A DNA stretch of 20,426 nucleotides from assembly GCA_946886725.1 (NCBI GenBank), contig CAMPJF010000003.1, positions 1 through 20,426 on the forward strand, given 5' to 3'. Of the stretch, positions 7,127 through 14,033 are shown one piece after another. The DNA is from an uncultured Candidatus Saccharibacteria bacterium. Its GTDB lineage: Bacteria; Patescibacteria; Saccharimonadia; Saccharimonadales; UBA6022. Positions within the stretch are counted from its first letter, which is position 1, and every line of letters begins with the position of its first letter. Position numbers and translations under genes: made by a program. The notes under the pieces were generated by a model. That model did no database searches. It was given only the letters and a program-made list of their open reading frames with translations, and had not been told where the DNA came from.

Positions 7127-7906
7127 TTAAATCGCACCCGTGCTTATTGTGTTAAATAATGTCAGCAAGATAATGATGACGCTCACCGACAATAGCGTCG
7201 GCATGACAATGTCGCTCGATCGGACCGTACCGTGCCTTGTGTAGCTGCGATATACACGCTCGGCCAAGAAACTGATAGCTAATGTAATCAAAGCTATTTG
7301 TGATAACTTTATGTCACCTGCGCCAGGGATTGTATACGCGAACGTCCAATGATACCCCAGCCAGCCCAATTCTGCGAACACGAATCCCCAGGCTAAACTG
7401 TAAAACGAGGTATGTGGCTCGTCGTAGCTACTCACTACGTGACGCGCGGCACTATAGCCAATTAGCCACATAATCAAGACGACAGCTGATGCAATCCAAT
7501 CATACGATACAATCATCAGCGCCGTCACGCCCATAAAAACAGCCGTTCCGGCCTGGATAGCGACGAACATCTTTTTTGATTTTGGCTTGACGTATAGCAG
7601 CCAAACGATATATAAGGCGGTTAGTATTATCTGCACTGCCAGCGCTCCGCCCGCAGCATAGAGCAAAATAACCAGACTTAGGCTTACGATGATGTCTACA
7701 AGATTCGTCTGGATATTTACAAACCAATAACGAGGTCGCACCGCAAGAATACGCCATTTACTTAGCAGTACTAATGCAAATGCAGGTAATGGAGAATCAA
7801 TTGCCAATACGATAACTAGCGTGGCAATAGCGAACGCGACATTAAGGGCGATGTAGACTAACTCACTCACTAGCGAGCGTCGTTTAGATGACTTTAGAAA
7901 CTCCAT
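7127..7906 (-). CDS. Polytopic membrane protein, about seven helices, unknown function
   Basis: The 259-aa protein is almost entirely hydrophobic. It has about seven to eight membrane segments (near 15-35, 40-50, 67-83, 87-105, 113-132, 137-152, 168-190 and 203-215/235-255). A basic N-terminus (KSSKRRS) and the loop after VKPKSKK fit a positive-inside orientation. The motifs [15 protein letters not shown] and SSYDEPHTSFYSLAWGF are notable but I do not recognise the family. It lies 29 bp after the LCP gene and 50 bp before htrA on the same strand, suggesting a role in the same envelope unit. A TATAAT box 12 bases before the ATG suggests an additional leaderless transcript. A transport or enzymatic function cannot be assigned. 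Confidence 0.85.
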   Translation of the reverse strand: MEFLKSSKRRSLVSELVYIALNVAFAIATLVIVLAIDSPLPAFALVLLSKWRILAVRPRYWFVNIQTNLVDIIVSLSLVILLYAAGGALAVQIILTALYIVWLLYVKPKSKKMFVAIQAGTAVFMGVTALMIVSYDWIASAVVLIMWLIGYSAARHVVSSYDEPHTSFYSLAWGFVFAELGWLGYHWTFAYTIPGAGDIKLSQIALITLAISFLAERVYRSYTRHGTVRSSDIVMPTLLSVSVIIILLTLFNTISTGAI

Positions 7907-7917
7907 AATCAGTCTTT

Positions 7918-7923
7918 ATTATA
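7918..7923 (-). promoter_or_regulatory. -10 box upstream of the membrane-protein gene, near-leaderless geometry
   Basis: TATAAT on the minus strand at 7918-7923 predicts a start near 7911, five bases before the ATG at 7906. No Shine-Dalgarno is present and no convincing -35 is seen. It lies in the 29-bp gap after the LCP gene, so it would be an internal promoter of the cluster. Confidence 0.4.
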
Positions 7924-7935
7924 TCACTTTCAGGC

Positions 7936-9606
7936 CTAGTTTGACGAACGGTCTTTACCGAAGATAATAACGAAATTAGTATCCTCACTTACCGTTAGCG
8001 GCAATGCAGTCGTCTTTGTCTTCACATTAAACGACGACTCTAGACGTGTTTTCGTTCCGGCCATCCCGCTACCAACCTGGTAGATCTCGACATCTGCGTA
8101 CGCTGCGTCGGGAGCATTACCTACCTCTGATACGATAAAGCCCGATTCCGTAAGCTTATCCGCCTCTGTCTGAGCAACGCCGGGTACGCCCGAACCGTTC
8201 AATACTATAATATTCGCTCCCTCACGAGTTACCGGGTCGGTACTAAGCTTCTGCTTTAAGAAAATACGAATATCTGCGTAATTAAACACGCCCGCTGCTG
8301 GCATAACGACACTTGCGCCATTATACGGACCACTTGTTAGCACCGGATTGTCACCGTCATACAAACTAATAGATTGAATATTATCCGCCGATATATCTGA
8401 TCCTAGCTGCATCAACGTTCGAATTTCACTTGTTTCAAAGTTGGTACGAAGGTTATTACCAAGACTATCAATTAGCCCGGTCACCTTTCCTAAATCAGTC
8501 AATGTACCCGTACTGACCGCTTTCTCCTTCAGGGCGACGATAATCTTCTGCTGGTTCTTTTCGCGATCAAAGTTAGAATTTCCTAACCCATACGTCGGCT
8601 CGACGCTACCGCGTGCCATAGCCAAGAACAAAGCACGCTCACCGTCTAGGTGATGTACGCCATTGTCATACTTCACCATGTAGCATTTGTAGTTACAGCG
8701 CCAGTCAAAGTTTCGATCTAACACACCGGGCGCACCGTTACTTCCCTGAATATCGACATCAACCCCACCAACAGCGTTAACAGCATCTTTAATGACCGTA
8801 TTGTTGACGTGTACACCGTACTGTATGTCCATGCCAAAGATTTCACCGATAAATTTACGTGTTTCCGTTAGGCGCTCTTGCTCGGCCTCGGCGGTCGTGT
8901 AATCTTGGTTTACGCAGTTGAAATACTCGTTAATTTTGCCTTCATAGCCGCTATTACAAGCCATGCCGTATTTGACATGGAGGTCACGTGGAACGCTAAA
9001 CATTGATGTCGTCTTGTTCTTTTGATCAATACTGACGATCATCATAGAATCTGTCAAAAATGCGCCACCATGCTCAGGATCATCCTCGGAGGTACCTAGA
9101 ATCAGCACATTGCTGCGTCCGTTCGCATCCTGTTTTAATGGCTGACTTTGGATGTAGCCAAGAATATTTCCCTTAAATATATTACCGCCCGCGCTCAAAG
9201 CTTTATAGGCGAGCCAGCCCCCGAGTAACCCCAAAATAATGACGATTGATATGATCGCCCACTTGACCCAATGCCGTTTACCAGATTTCGCTGGCAGTGC
9301 AGCGGCTTTTTTTCGGAACAACCATTTGCGCTTCTTGGGAACCTCCGGAGTACTGTCGCCTATGCTACTAAGCGACTCGTCGACATCGCGCCGCGCTAGG
9401 CCCCGATCGCTGTAACGGAGCGGGGTTGCGGCGTGCTGCGCATCTGCAGTCGCAGCTGACGCCGCTGCTGGTCGCTGTAGGCCGCCGACCGCCTGTTGTG
9501 CGTGCCGACGACGAAGATCCCCCGCTTGGGCTGGATGCTGTTCGCCCAATTGGCTACCAGCTCGGCGTGGAATAAATCCGTCGATAGAGTGTCGTTGTGG
9601 TTTCAT
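7936..9606 (-). CDS. LytR-CpsA-Psr (LCP) family protein with LytR_C domain
   Basis: LCP enzymes transfer glycopolymers from a lipid carrier to the cell wall or to proteins on the outer face of the membrane. Using the Met at 9606 (556 aa), the protein has a 110-residue basic, Ala/Gln-rich cytoplasmic tail beginning with RHSIDGFIPRR, one membrane helix (115-136), the LCP domain (about 160-370; NVLILGTSED, LTDSMMIVSID, SVPRDL, the arginine motif GNSNFDREKNQQKII) and a C-terminal LytR_C domain (about 463-550; NIIVLNGSGVPGVA). Cysteines at 217, 231, 304 and 308 may form disulfides. The frame extends to 9654, but GAGGGAGA ideally precedes the ATG at 9606. It is divergent from lepB and leads the LCP, membrane protein, htrA cluster. 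Confidence 0.95.
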   Translation of the reverse strand: MKPQRHSIDGFIPRRAGSQLGEQHPAQAGDLRRRHAQQAVGGLQRPAAASAATADAQHAATPLRYSDRGLARRDVDESLSSIGDSTPEVPKKRKWLFRKKAAALPAKSGKRHWVKWAIISIVIILGLLGGWLAYKALSAGGNIFKGNILGYIQSQPLKQDANGRSNVLILGTSEDDPEHGGAFLTDSMMIVSIDQKNKTTSMFSVPRDLHVKYGMACNSGYEGKINEYFNCVNQDYTTAEAEQERLTETRKFIGEIFGMDIQYGVHVNNTVIKDAVNAVGGVDVDIQGSNGAPGVLDRNFDWRCNYKCYMVKYDNGVHHLDGERALFLAMARGSVEPTYGLGNSNFDREKNQQKIIVALKEKAVSTGTLTDLGKVTGLIDSLGNNLRTNFETSEIRTLMQLGSDISADNIQSISLYDGDNPVLTSGPYNGASVVMPAAGVFNYADIRIFLKQKLSTDPVTREGANIIVLNGSGVPGVAQTEADKLTESGFIVSEVGNAPDAAYADVEIYQVGSGMAGTKTRLESSFNVKTKTTALPLTVSEDTNFVIIFGKDRSSN

Positions 9607-9619
9607 AAATTCTCCCTCT

Positions 9620-9640
9620 ACTATACCTGAATCTATAGCA
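9620..9640 (-). promoter_or_regulatory. LCP gene promoter elements
   Basis: The minus strand has an extended -10, TG-C-TATAGA (9632-9640), predicting a start near 9625 with a 19-nt leader that holds the GAGGGAGA ribosome-binding site. A second -10-like TATAGT lies at 9620-9625 but would truncate the ribosome-binding site. Both exclude the upstream start codon at 9654. Confidence 0.45.
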
Positions 9641-9694
9641 TTTTTGAACCACAAAAACCATAAACATGATTACATTTATATAGCATCTAAAGCA

Positions 9695-9703
9695 TGTTAT
9701 AGT
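9695..9703 (+). promoter_or_regulatory. Extended -10 promoter of lepB, leaderless geometry
   Basis: TG-T-TATAGT (9695-9703) is an extended -10 element. Seven bases after its end is 9710, and the ATG of lepB is at 9712, so the mRNA would carry 0-3 nt of leader. No ribosome-binding site precedes the ATG. Confidence 0.55.
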
Positions 9704-9711
9704 AAATACCA

Positions 9712-10311
9712 ATGGAAGCTTCATTTTTACAGCGACATCCTTTTATTAAAGACACGGTTGGCATACTGGTCTTTATCGGCTGCGTCTTAATCGGCACAAT
9801 TGTCATCAATGCATTTATTTTCCGCAGTTTTAATGTTGTCGGCCCCAGCATGGAACCAACAATGTATACCGGCGATCGTCTTATTGTGAATCGCCTACCA
9901 GTCACTTGGGCGCAATTACAAAATAAACCCTATATCCCTGAACGCGGACAGGTCATCGTCTTCAAGAACCCTCGATTTAATGTTGGCACCGGTGATGAAT
10001 ATATCGTTAAGCGAGTCATCGCATTCCCTGGTGAACGCGTTGTCGTACGAAACGGCGAGATGACCGTCTACAACGATGAGTTTCCCGGCGGCCTACATCC
10101 TGACGACGCCCACAATAGCGAACCAACCTCACCAACCAGCGGCAATGTCGACACCGTCGTCACCGATGGCACCCTTTTCGTCGCTGGTGACCACCGCCAA
10201 GGTGACTATTCCTACGATTCCCGCAGTGGCCTAGGATTGATCCCCTACTATGATGTCGTCGGACCAGTGAAGTTCCGCATTTACCCGTTCACTGGCTTAC
10301 GCACCTTCTAG
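9712..10311 (+). CDS. lepB: Signal peptidase I
   Basis: This membrane-bound Ser/Lys protease removes Sec signal peptides. The 199-aa protein has one N-terminal membrane helix (about 14-36), the catalytic Ser46 in VVGPSMEPTM, the general-base Lys100 in EYIVKRVIAFPGE, and the conserved box GDHRQGDYSYDSRSGLGLI (159-177). Length is typical of Gram-positive-type signal peptidases. It is transcribed divergently from the LCP gene and ends at a bidirectional terminator shared with parB. Likely clients in this window are the CAP protein region, the Ig-repeat protein and the small WYWWL protein. The ATG at 9712 appears to sit at the transcription start. Confidence 0.97.
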   Translation: MEASFLQRHPFIKDTVGILVFIGCVLIGTIVINAFIFRSFNVVGPSMEPTMYTGDRLIVNRLPVTWAQLQNKPYIPERGQVIVFKNPRFNVGTGDEYIVKRVIAFPGERVVVRNGEMTVYNDEFPGGLHPDDAHNSEPTSPTSGNVDTVVTDGTLFVAGDHRQGDYSYDSRSGLGLIPYYDVVGPVKFRIYPFTGLRTF

Positions 10312-10316
10312 GGTGC

Positions 10317-10363
10317 GAATAAAAAATAACCCGTAGGCTGAAATCTACGGGTTATTTTTATTC
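10317..10363. terminator. Bidirectional terminator between lepB and parB
   Basis: A stem of about 19 bp pairs 10317-10336 with 10345-10363 (one bulged A in the A-run) around an 8-nt loop; the G+C core is AACCCGTAG/CTACGGGTT. A-run on the left and T-run on the right suit both convergent genes. Confidence 0.92.
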
Positions 10364-10374
10364 GTATCGATACC

Positions 10375-11262
10375 CTATTGGTCGAGTAGCTTCTCGAGTC
10401 GTTTAAATTCTTCATCGCTCTTAAATCGGATCACAATTTGTCCGGCACCTTTAGCATTCGTCTTGACGCTAACGTCCGTCGACAATCGCTGTACGAGGCG
10501 CTTCGTCGTATCCTCATATGGCTGCTGGTCAATCTTCTGCTTCTTCGCAGGATCAGCTAAATGCGGTGTCTTTTTTAATTGTACGATGAACTGCTCGATC
10601 TTGCGGGCACTCCACTCTTCTTTCAGAATTTGAGGCAATACCTCTTCGATGATTGCTGGATCAATATTGACCAACGGACGAGCTTGCCCCTCGCGCAATT
10701 TACCGTCAACCAGCGCCTTTCGGACCGATTCTGGCAGACGCAGCAAACGCAGCGTATTACTGACCGCACTTACCGACTTACCGCCGACACGTTGACCAAT
10801 CTGATCAAGTGTCAGATTAAATTGATCGCGAAGTTTCAGATACGCCGTCGCCGTCTCTAGGACGTTCAAATCGCGGCGCTGCAGATTTTCAATCAAGGAT
10901 AGCTCCAGTTTGTGCTGATCACTAAGTGTACGTACTAATGCCGGAATCTTATCCAGACCAGCCATAGTTGCCGCTCGATAGCGACGCTCGCCGGCAACAA
11001 TCTGATAGCCGCCGTCTTTTGGCGTGACGACAATAGGCTGCAGGATGCCATGTTCTTTAATCGAGGCGGACAGCTCTTCTAAGCCCACTTCGTCAAAATG
11101 ACGACGCGGCTGATCCGGGTCTGCAGACACCTCAGTAAGTTTGATATTGCGAAGATCACTCACCTGATCATCTTGTGCTGCCGTAGGATCAAATGATTCA
11201 TCCAGCAATTCCGTGGGAATCAGTGAATCAAATCCTCGTCCTAATCCTTTTTTAACCGACAC
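10375..11262 (-). CDS. parB: Chromosome partitioning protein ParB
   Basis: ParB is a CTP-dependent clamp that loads at parS sites and spreads to organise the origin region for ParA. The start KKGLGRGFDSLIP is the typical chromosomal ParB N-terminus. Box I follows with HGILQPIVV, then the CTP-binding GERRYRAA (91-98), then ENLQRRDLNVLETA and a helix-turn-helix (about 128-160, LTLDQIGQRVGGKSVSAVSNTLRLL). A C-terminal dimerisation domain ends the protein. Start: a TTG at 11268 is only 3 bases from AAGGAGG, while the GTG at 11262 is 9 bases away, so GTG is preferred (295 aa). It overlaps the parA end by 11 bp. No parS-like palindrome is visible in this window. Confidence 0.95.
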   Translation of the reverse strand: MSVKKGLGRGFDSLIPTELLDESFDPTAAQDDQVSDLRNIKLTEVSADPDQPRRHFDEVGLEELSASIKEHGILQPIVVTPKDGGYQIVAGERRYRAATMAGLDKIPALVRTLSDQHKLELSLIENLQRRDLNVLETATAYLKLRDQFNLTLDQIGQRVGGKSVSAVSNTLRLLRLPESVRKALVDGKLREGQARPLVNIDPAIIEEVLPQILKEEWSARKIEQFIVQLKKTPHLADPAKKQKIDQQPYEDTTKRLVQRLSTDVSVKTNAKGAGQIVIRFKSDEEFKRLEKLLDQ

Positions 11263-12013
11263 GTTCAATCACCTCCTTGGTAACGGCTTTGTATGCGCGC
11301 GCACCCTTAGAAAACTTGTCATACACCCCAACCGGTAAACCATGACTAGGCGCTTCAGCCAGGCGAATGTTCCGAGGAATAACTGTCTTAAATACTTTGC
11401 CCGGGAAGTGTTTCTTAATTTCTTCATGCACCTGTCCGCTCAGCGTCGTACGTCCGTCAACCATTGTCGGCAAGACGCCGATTAGGTCGAGCGTCGGATT
11501 CATACTTTTACGAATCAATTTCATCGTCTCTAGCAATTGCCCAAGCCCCTCAAGCGCGTAAAACTCGGCCTGAACTGGCAGTAGCACGTAGCGTGCCGCA
11601 ATCAGTCCATTAACGGTCAGCAGGCTAAGGCTCGGCGGGCTGTCGATAATAACAAAATCATAATTAGGCGTGTTATCAATCGCATTCTTTAAGCGAGTAA
11701 ACCGCCGGTTTGCCTGAGCTAACTCGACTTCCGTATTCGCCAGATGCGACGTCGCGGGAGCCAAGAACAAGTTTTTGTGATCGGTGGGAATAATAATATC
11801 AACCAATGTCTTGGTTTCTAAAATAACGTCAGTCATCGAGCCCTGTAATGACTGTTTGTCGATCCCCAGGCCGCTCGAGGCGTTGCCTTGTGGGTCAAAA
11901 TCAACAAGAAGCGTCTTCTTTCCCATCTTGGCAAGATAATACGCAATATTGACTGCGCTCGTCGTCTTGCCTACGCCACCTTTTTGATTTGTCACTGATA
12001 TGACTGTCGCCAC
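11252..12013 (-). CDS. parA: Chromosome partitioning ATPase ParA (Soj type)
   Basis: ParA is a DNA-binding ATPase that works with ParB to move origins apart. The deviant Walker A NQKGGVGKTT (about 9-18) has the signature lysine, followed by LVDFDPQGNASSGLG (Walker A') and FVIIDSPPSLSLLTVNGL (Walker B). The frame is open to a GTG at 12040, but that codon overlaps the region just downstream of a TATAAT box (12042-12047) and would precede the transcript. The GTG at 12013 (ATVISVTNQKGG, 253 aa) follows GAGAGGGA and is the better start. Downstream parB overlaps and is translationally coupled. Confidence 0.95.
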   Translation of the reverse strand: MATVISVTNQKGGVGKTTSAVNIAYYLAKMGKKTLLVDFDPQGNASSGLGIDKQSLQGSMTDVILETKTLVDIIIPTDHKNLFLAPATSHLANTEVELAQANRRFTRLKNAIDNTPNYDFVIIDSPPSLSLLTVNGLIAARYVLLPVQAEFYALEGLGQLLETMKLIRKSMNPTLDLIGVLPTMVDGRTTLSGQVHEEIKKHFPGKVFKTVIPRNIRLAEAPSHGLPVGVYDKFSKGARAYKAVTKEVIERVG

Positions 12014-12041
12014 TGTGTATTTTCCCTCTCTCTTTTGCACT

Positions 12042-12050
12042 ATTATAGCA
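12042..12050 (-). promoter_or_regulatory. Extended -10 promoter of parAB
   Basis: TG-C-TATAAT on the minus strand (TATAAT at 12042-12047) is a perfect extended -10. The predicted start near 12035 gives a 22-nt leader with GAGAGGGA as the ribosome-binding site for the GTG at 12013. Confidence 0.6.
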
Positions 12051-12061
12051 TGAGCACAATT

Positions 12062-12095
12062 AAAAATCCCCGCTTTATTTCAAGCGGGGATTTTT
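12062..12095. terminator. Terminator after the 12105 gene
   Basis: A perfect 14-bp stem (12062-12075 with 12082-12095; core TCCCCGCTT) with a 6-nt loop, A-run left and T-run right. It closes the minus-strand gene ending at 12105 and insulates the parAB promoter. Confidence 0.9.
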
Positions 12096-12104
12096 CGAGT
12101 ACTA

Positions 12105-12677
12105 TTATTCTACTGGGCGATAGTCGTGATGTGGATCTAAAAGTTTTGATCGTTGTAGCAACAACTCCAGTTCCCGTAATTCATCGAGGGTGGCAGGCTG
12201 ATTATTAACCCCCATATCCTCTTCCAATTGCAGATTGTCGAGTGTATTCTGTGCATTAGCATGCGTAGTCATACCAGCAACGGCGACATCCTCATAGCTA
12301 TGCAACGCAACGACATCCTCCATACTAGATGCTCGCTCCTGAAGCACGCGCTTACGGAACTTGCCATCATGCTTTTCATCAAAGTTATAGTCGATCTGTC
12401 GAAAACTTGGGTTCGCAGCACCACCCGGATGCACTGAAACTTTCAGACCCTGAAAAAAGCGCTCCTCTTCAGGTATATAGTCGGGGCCAGCCTTTTCAAC
12501 TAATACTCTATACCCTTCTGGCGCTTGCATATATATCGCCATGGCATTCTTATTAAAAAGAGATTCTGTCACATACGGCAAGGCAATTAGGCCGAGATCA
12601 TCGATGCCTTCTATAATCTTTTGCGTTTTCTCGGTCACTTCATCTTCAGGATTATTTATTTTTTCAAAATCATTCAT
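12105..12677 (-). CDS. Hypothetical acidic protein, 190 aa, leaderless
   Basis: I do not recognise the family. The protein is soluble and acidic, with a Glu/Asp-rich N-terminus (to about 27), a probable mixed alpha/beta middle (ALPYVTESLFNKNAMAIYMQ and YRVLVEKAG) and a helical C-terminus with PATLDELRELELLLQRSKLL. No signal peptide, membrane segment or catalytic motif is seen. It is monocistronic, between its own terminator and the rplU terminator. Its promoter (12684-12712) puts the transcription start on the A of the ATG at 12677, so translation must begin without a Shine-Dalgarno. It is likely a lineage-specific cytoplasmic protein. Confidence 0.75.
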   Translation of the reverse strand: MNDFEKINNPEDEVTEKTQKIIEGIDDLGLIALPYVTESLFNKNAMAIYMQAPEGYRVLVEKAGPDYIPEEERFFQGLKVSVHPGGAANPSFRQIDYNFDEKHDGKFRKRVLQERASSMEDVVALHSYEDVAVAGMTTHANAQNTLDNLQLEEDMGVNNQPATLDELRELELLLQRSKLLDPHHDYRPVE

Positions 12678-12683
12678 AAATAT

Positions 12684-12712
12684 ATATTAGCATAATAATT
12701 ATGATTCGTCAA
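12684..12712 (-). promoter_or_regulatory. Promoter placing the transcription start exactly on an ATG
   Basis: On the minus strand TTGACG (12707-12712), a 17-bp spacer and an extended TG-C-TAATAT (-10 at 12684-12689) form a full promoter. Seven bases past the -10 is 12677, the A of the start codon. This is the clearest leaderless arrangement in the window. Confidence 0.65.
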
Positions 12713-12730
12713 TTACCCCTGCGACATGCA

Positions 12731-12768
12731 ACAAAAAACCTCGCTATTTTCAGGCGAGGATTTTTTGT
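12731..12768 (-). terminator. rplU terminator
   Basis: Arms 12731-12744 and 12754-12768 (core CCTCGC/GCGAGG) form a 14-bp stem with one bulged base and a 9-nt loop, flanked by A and T runs. It follows the rplU stop by a few bases on the minus strand. Confidence 0.88.
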
Positions 12769-12771
12769 CAG

Positions 12772-13080
12772 CTATTTGATTGAAGTGATTTCAACGCGGC
12801 TGTATTTTTGGCGATGACCCATTTCTTTATGGACGCGCTTTTTCGCTTTATAGCGAATGATGCGGACCTTTTCGCCCTTGACGAGATCGTCAACGACCTT
12901 TGCGGTAACCTTCACACCTTTTACAGTTGGCGCGCCGACGGTTGTTTTATCACCATCAATTACCAACAGTGCATCAAGCGTGAGCTCTTTTGTGCCTTCC
13001 TGGAGGAGGTCCACCAGTAGGGTCTCTTTTTCGGCAACAACGAATTGTTTTCCACCGATCTTAACGACTGCTTTTGTCAT
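12772..13080 (-). CDS. rplU: 50S ribosomal protein L21
   Basis: L21 binds 23S rRNA in the large subunit. The 102-aa sequence has VVKIGGKQFVVAEKETLLVD at the start and the C-terminal signature KVRIIRYKAKKRVHKEMGHRQKYSRVEI. Length is normal. AAAGGA lies before the ATG at 13080. In many bacteria rplU is followed by rpmA (L27); here the next thing downstream is a terminator, so rplU is alone, with its own promoter at 13111-13139. Confidence 0.97.
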   Translation of the reverse strand: MTKAVVKIGGKQFVVAEKETLLVDLLQEGTKELTLDALLVIDGDKTTVGAPTVKGVKVTAKVVDDLVKGEKVRIIRYKAKKRVHKEMGHRQKYSRVEITSIK

Positions 13081-13110
13081 ATGATTCCTTTTGTTATTAA
13101 TCAGTTGTCA

Positions 13111-13139
13111 ATTGTAACAGATTACACCTGTTTGAACAA
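13111..13139 (-). promoter_or_regulatory. rplU promoter
   Basis: TTGTTC (13134-13139), a 17-bp spacer and TACAAT (13111-13116) on the minus strand. The predicted start near 13104 gives a leader of about 24 nt with AAAGGA as the ribosome-binding site. Confidence 0.6.
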
Positions 13140-13149
13140 GAGGCCAGAA

Positions 13150-13208
13150 ATGAAATTGAGTCCGTCCTATGAAAGAGCGGACTCAATTTCATAGGACGGA
13201 CTCGGTTT
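13150..13208. repeat. Two mutually exclusive perfect hairpins (switch-like element)
   Basis: Two long inverted repeats share sequence. Hairpin A pairs 13150-13164 with 13178-13192 (15 bp, 13-nt loop). Hairpin B pairs 13158-13174 with 13187-13203 (17 perfect bp, 12-nt loop) and can extend to 13153 and 13208 through two G-T and three A-T pairs. Segment GAGTCCG (13158-13164) belongs to both, so only one can form. It lies after the stop of the small-gene block and upstream of the rplU promoter on the minus strand. No T-run follows, so it is not a standard terminator. Confidence 0.7.
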
Positions 13209-13223
13209 AGACGAATAATCCGG

Positions 13224-13448
13224 CTAGTTCTGATACCCCCTGATCATCGTCACAATGTCAGCCGCCTTATTAGCGTCTTCATGATCACCGCGCTGCACCA
13301 GCTTTCTGGCTCGAGCCAGAAGATCAGTCACATCTTCGCTCGACAGACTGTCGGCTTCGGCGTAATTTTTCATTACGGCGTCATGGCACCCCAAGCGCCG
13401 TAGCGATTCGTGCACCAGTTGACGCTGCCTATCCGAGTACTGTGTCAT
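13224..13448 (-). CDS. Small hypothetical protein, 74 aa, third gene of the small-gene block
   Basis: I do not recognise it. It is helical and charged (RQRQLVHESLRRLGCHDAVMKNYAEADSL in parts), with a leucine/alanine helix DLLARARKLVQRG in the middle and a final helix DANKAADIVTMIRG. No membrane segment or signal peptide. Two starts are possible: ATG at 13454 overlaps the previous stop as ATGA, and ATG at 13448 lies 7 bases from GGAG. I chose 13448 on ribosome-binding-site spacing. It is the last gene of a three-gene overlapping unit and is followed by the double hairpin at 13150-13208. Confidence 0.7.
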   Translation of the reverse strand: MTQYSDRQRQLVHESLRRLGCHDAVMKNYAEADSLSSEDVTDLLARARKLVQRGDHEDANKAADIVTMIRGYQN

Positions 13449-13450
13449 GG

Positions 13451-13711
13451 TCATTCTCCATTCGACTGGTCGTACGCTTTTTCTTGCAGGAATGCACCAG
13501 AGTGTAATCGCTGATTGGTCGACTCTTCGGCCGTACTGGCGGCCGCAATCATTGCGCGACGATCATCGTGGGTTGCAAACTGCAACTCAGTCGATGTATC
13601 ACCAGCAACAGCGACGCGCCCACTCCCCACTTTGCGTCCGCCTTCGCGAATCGAAAATCCTTGCTTGCGCAGTTCATCATCGCTACGCCACGTTACAGAG
13701 CTCTCACTCAT
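13451..13711 (-). CDS. Small hypothetical protein, 86 aa, second gene of the small-gene block
   Basis: The family is not recognised. The N-terminal half has a mixed strand pattern (VTWRSDDELRKQGFSIREGG and KVGSGRVAVAG), with a DELRKQGFSIREGGR stretch. The C-terminal half is helical and Ala/Gln-rich (DDRRAMIAAASTAEESTNQRL). No signal peptide or membrane helix. It overlaps the upstream gene by 8 bp (13704-13711) and touches the downstream one, and its TGA stop (13451-13453) is read as a stop. The tight overlaps argue for co-translation of all three products. Confidence 0.7.
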   Translation of the reverse strand: MSESSVTWRSDDELRKQGFSIREGGRKVGSGRVAVAGDTSTELQFATHDDRRAMIAAASTAEESTNQRLHSGAFLQEKAYDQSNGE

Positions 13712-13895
13712 CAGATCTCACATCCTCACGATTGCTCGATTGTTCAAGGAAACGCCGATGCGCCTCTAATTCCATTTCGACAAACCCATACGGGTCAGCC
13801 GCACACGCCTCAAAGACTATCACGATAGCTGCACGGGCATTGATATGCGGAACAGCCTGGCTCGCATTACTGCGACCCGACAGCTCTTTCGTCAT
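13704..13895 (-). CDS. Small hypothetical protein, 63 aa, first gene of the small-gene block
   Basis: A strong ribosome-binding site (AAAGGTGGTGATCGT before ATG at 13895) supports this as a real gene despite its length. The product has one amphipathic to hydrophobic helix (residues about 18-33, INARAAIVIVFEACAA) and an acidic C-terminal helix (VEMELEAHRRFLEQSS). Its two-letter-overlap neighbours form a unit of three small proteins. Function is not recognised. Confidence 0.65.
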   Translation of the reverse strand: MTKELSGRSNASQAVPHINARAAIVIVFEACAADPYGFVEMELEAHRRFLEQSSNREDVRSDE

Positions 13896-13924
13896 ACGAT
13901 CACCACCTTTGTTGTAAGTTTTCG

Positions 13925-13930
13925 ACTATA
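13925..13930 (-). promoter_or_regulatory. -10 box of the three-gene small operon
   Basis: TATAGT on the minus strand, preceded by TG, predicts a start near 13918 and a leader of about 23 nt that includes the GGTGGTGAT ribosome-binding site. No clear -35 box is seen. Confidence 0.4.
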
Positions 13931-14033
13931 CAAGCATAGGCCGATTTGATGTATCCGCCAAACGCTCACCCATCAGTTAACGATGAATGTATCATTTATG
14001 CAAACATGTCCGTAATCGGGATATAGCGCCTAA

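Noticed and set aside
10375..12013. Chromosomal origin or parS cluster next to parAB
   Set aside because: No TGTTTCACGTGAAACA-like site, DnaA-box cluster, dnaA, rnpA or gidB was seen in the window.
13447..13917. 156-codon plus-strand frame antisense to the small-gene block
   Set aside because: The minus-strand frames have a strong ribosome-binding site and coupled overlaps; this frame has low-complexity His/Ser/Arg-rich composition typical of a shadow.
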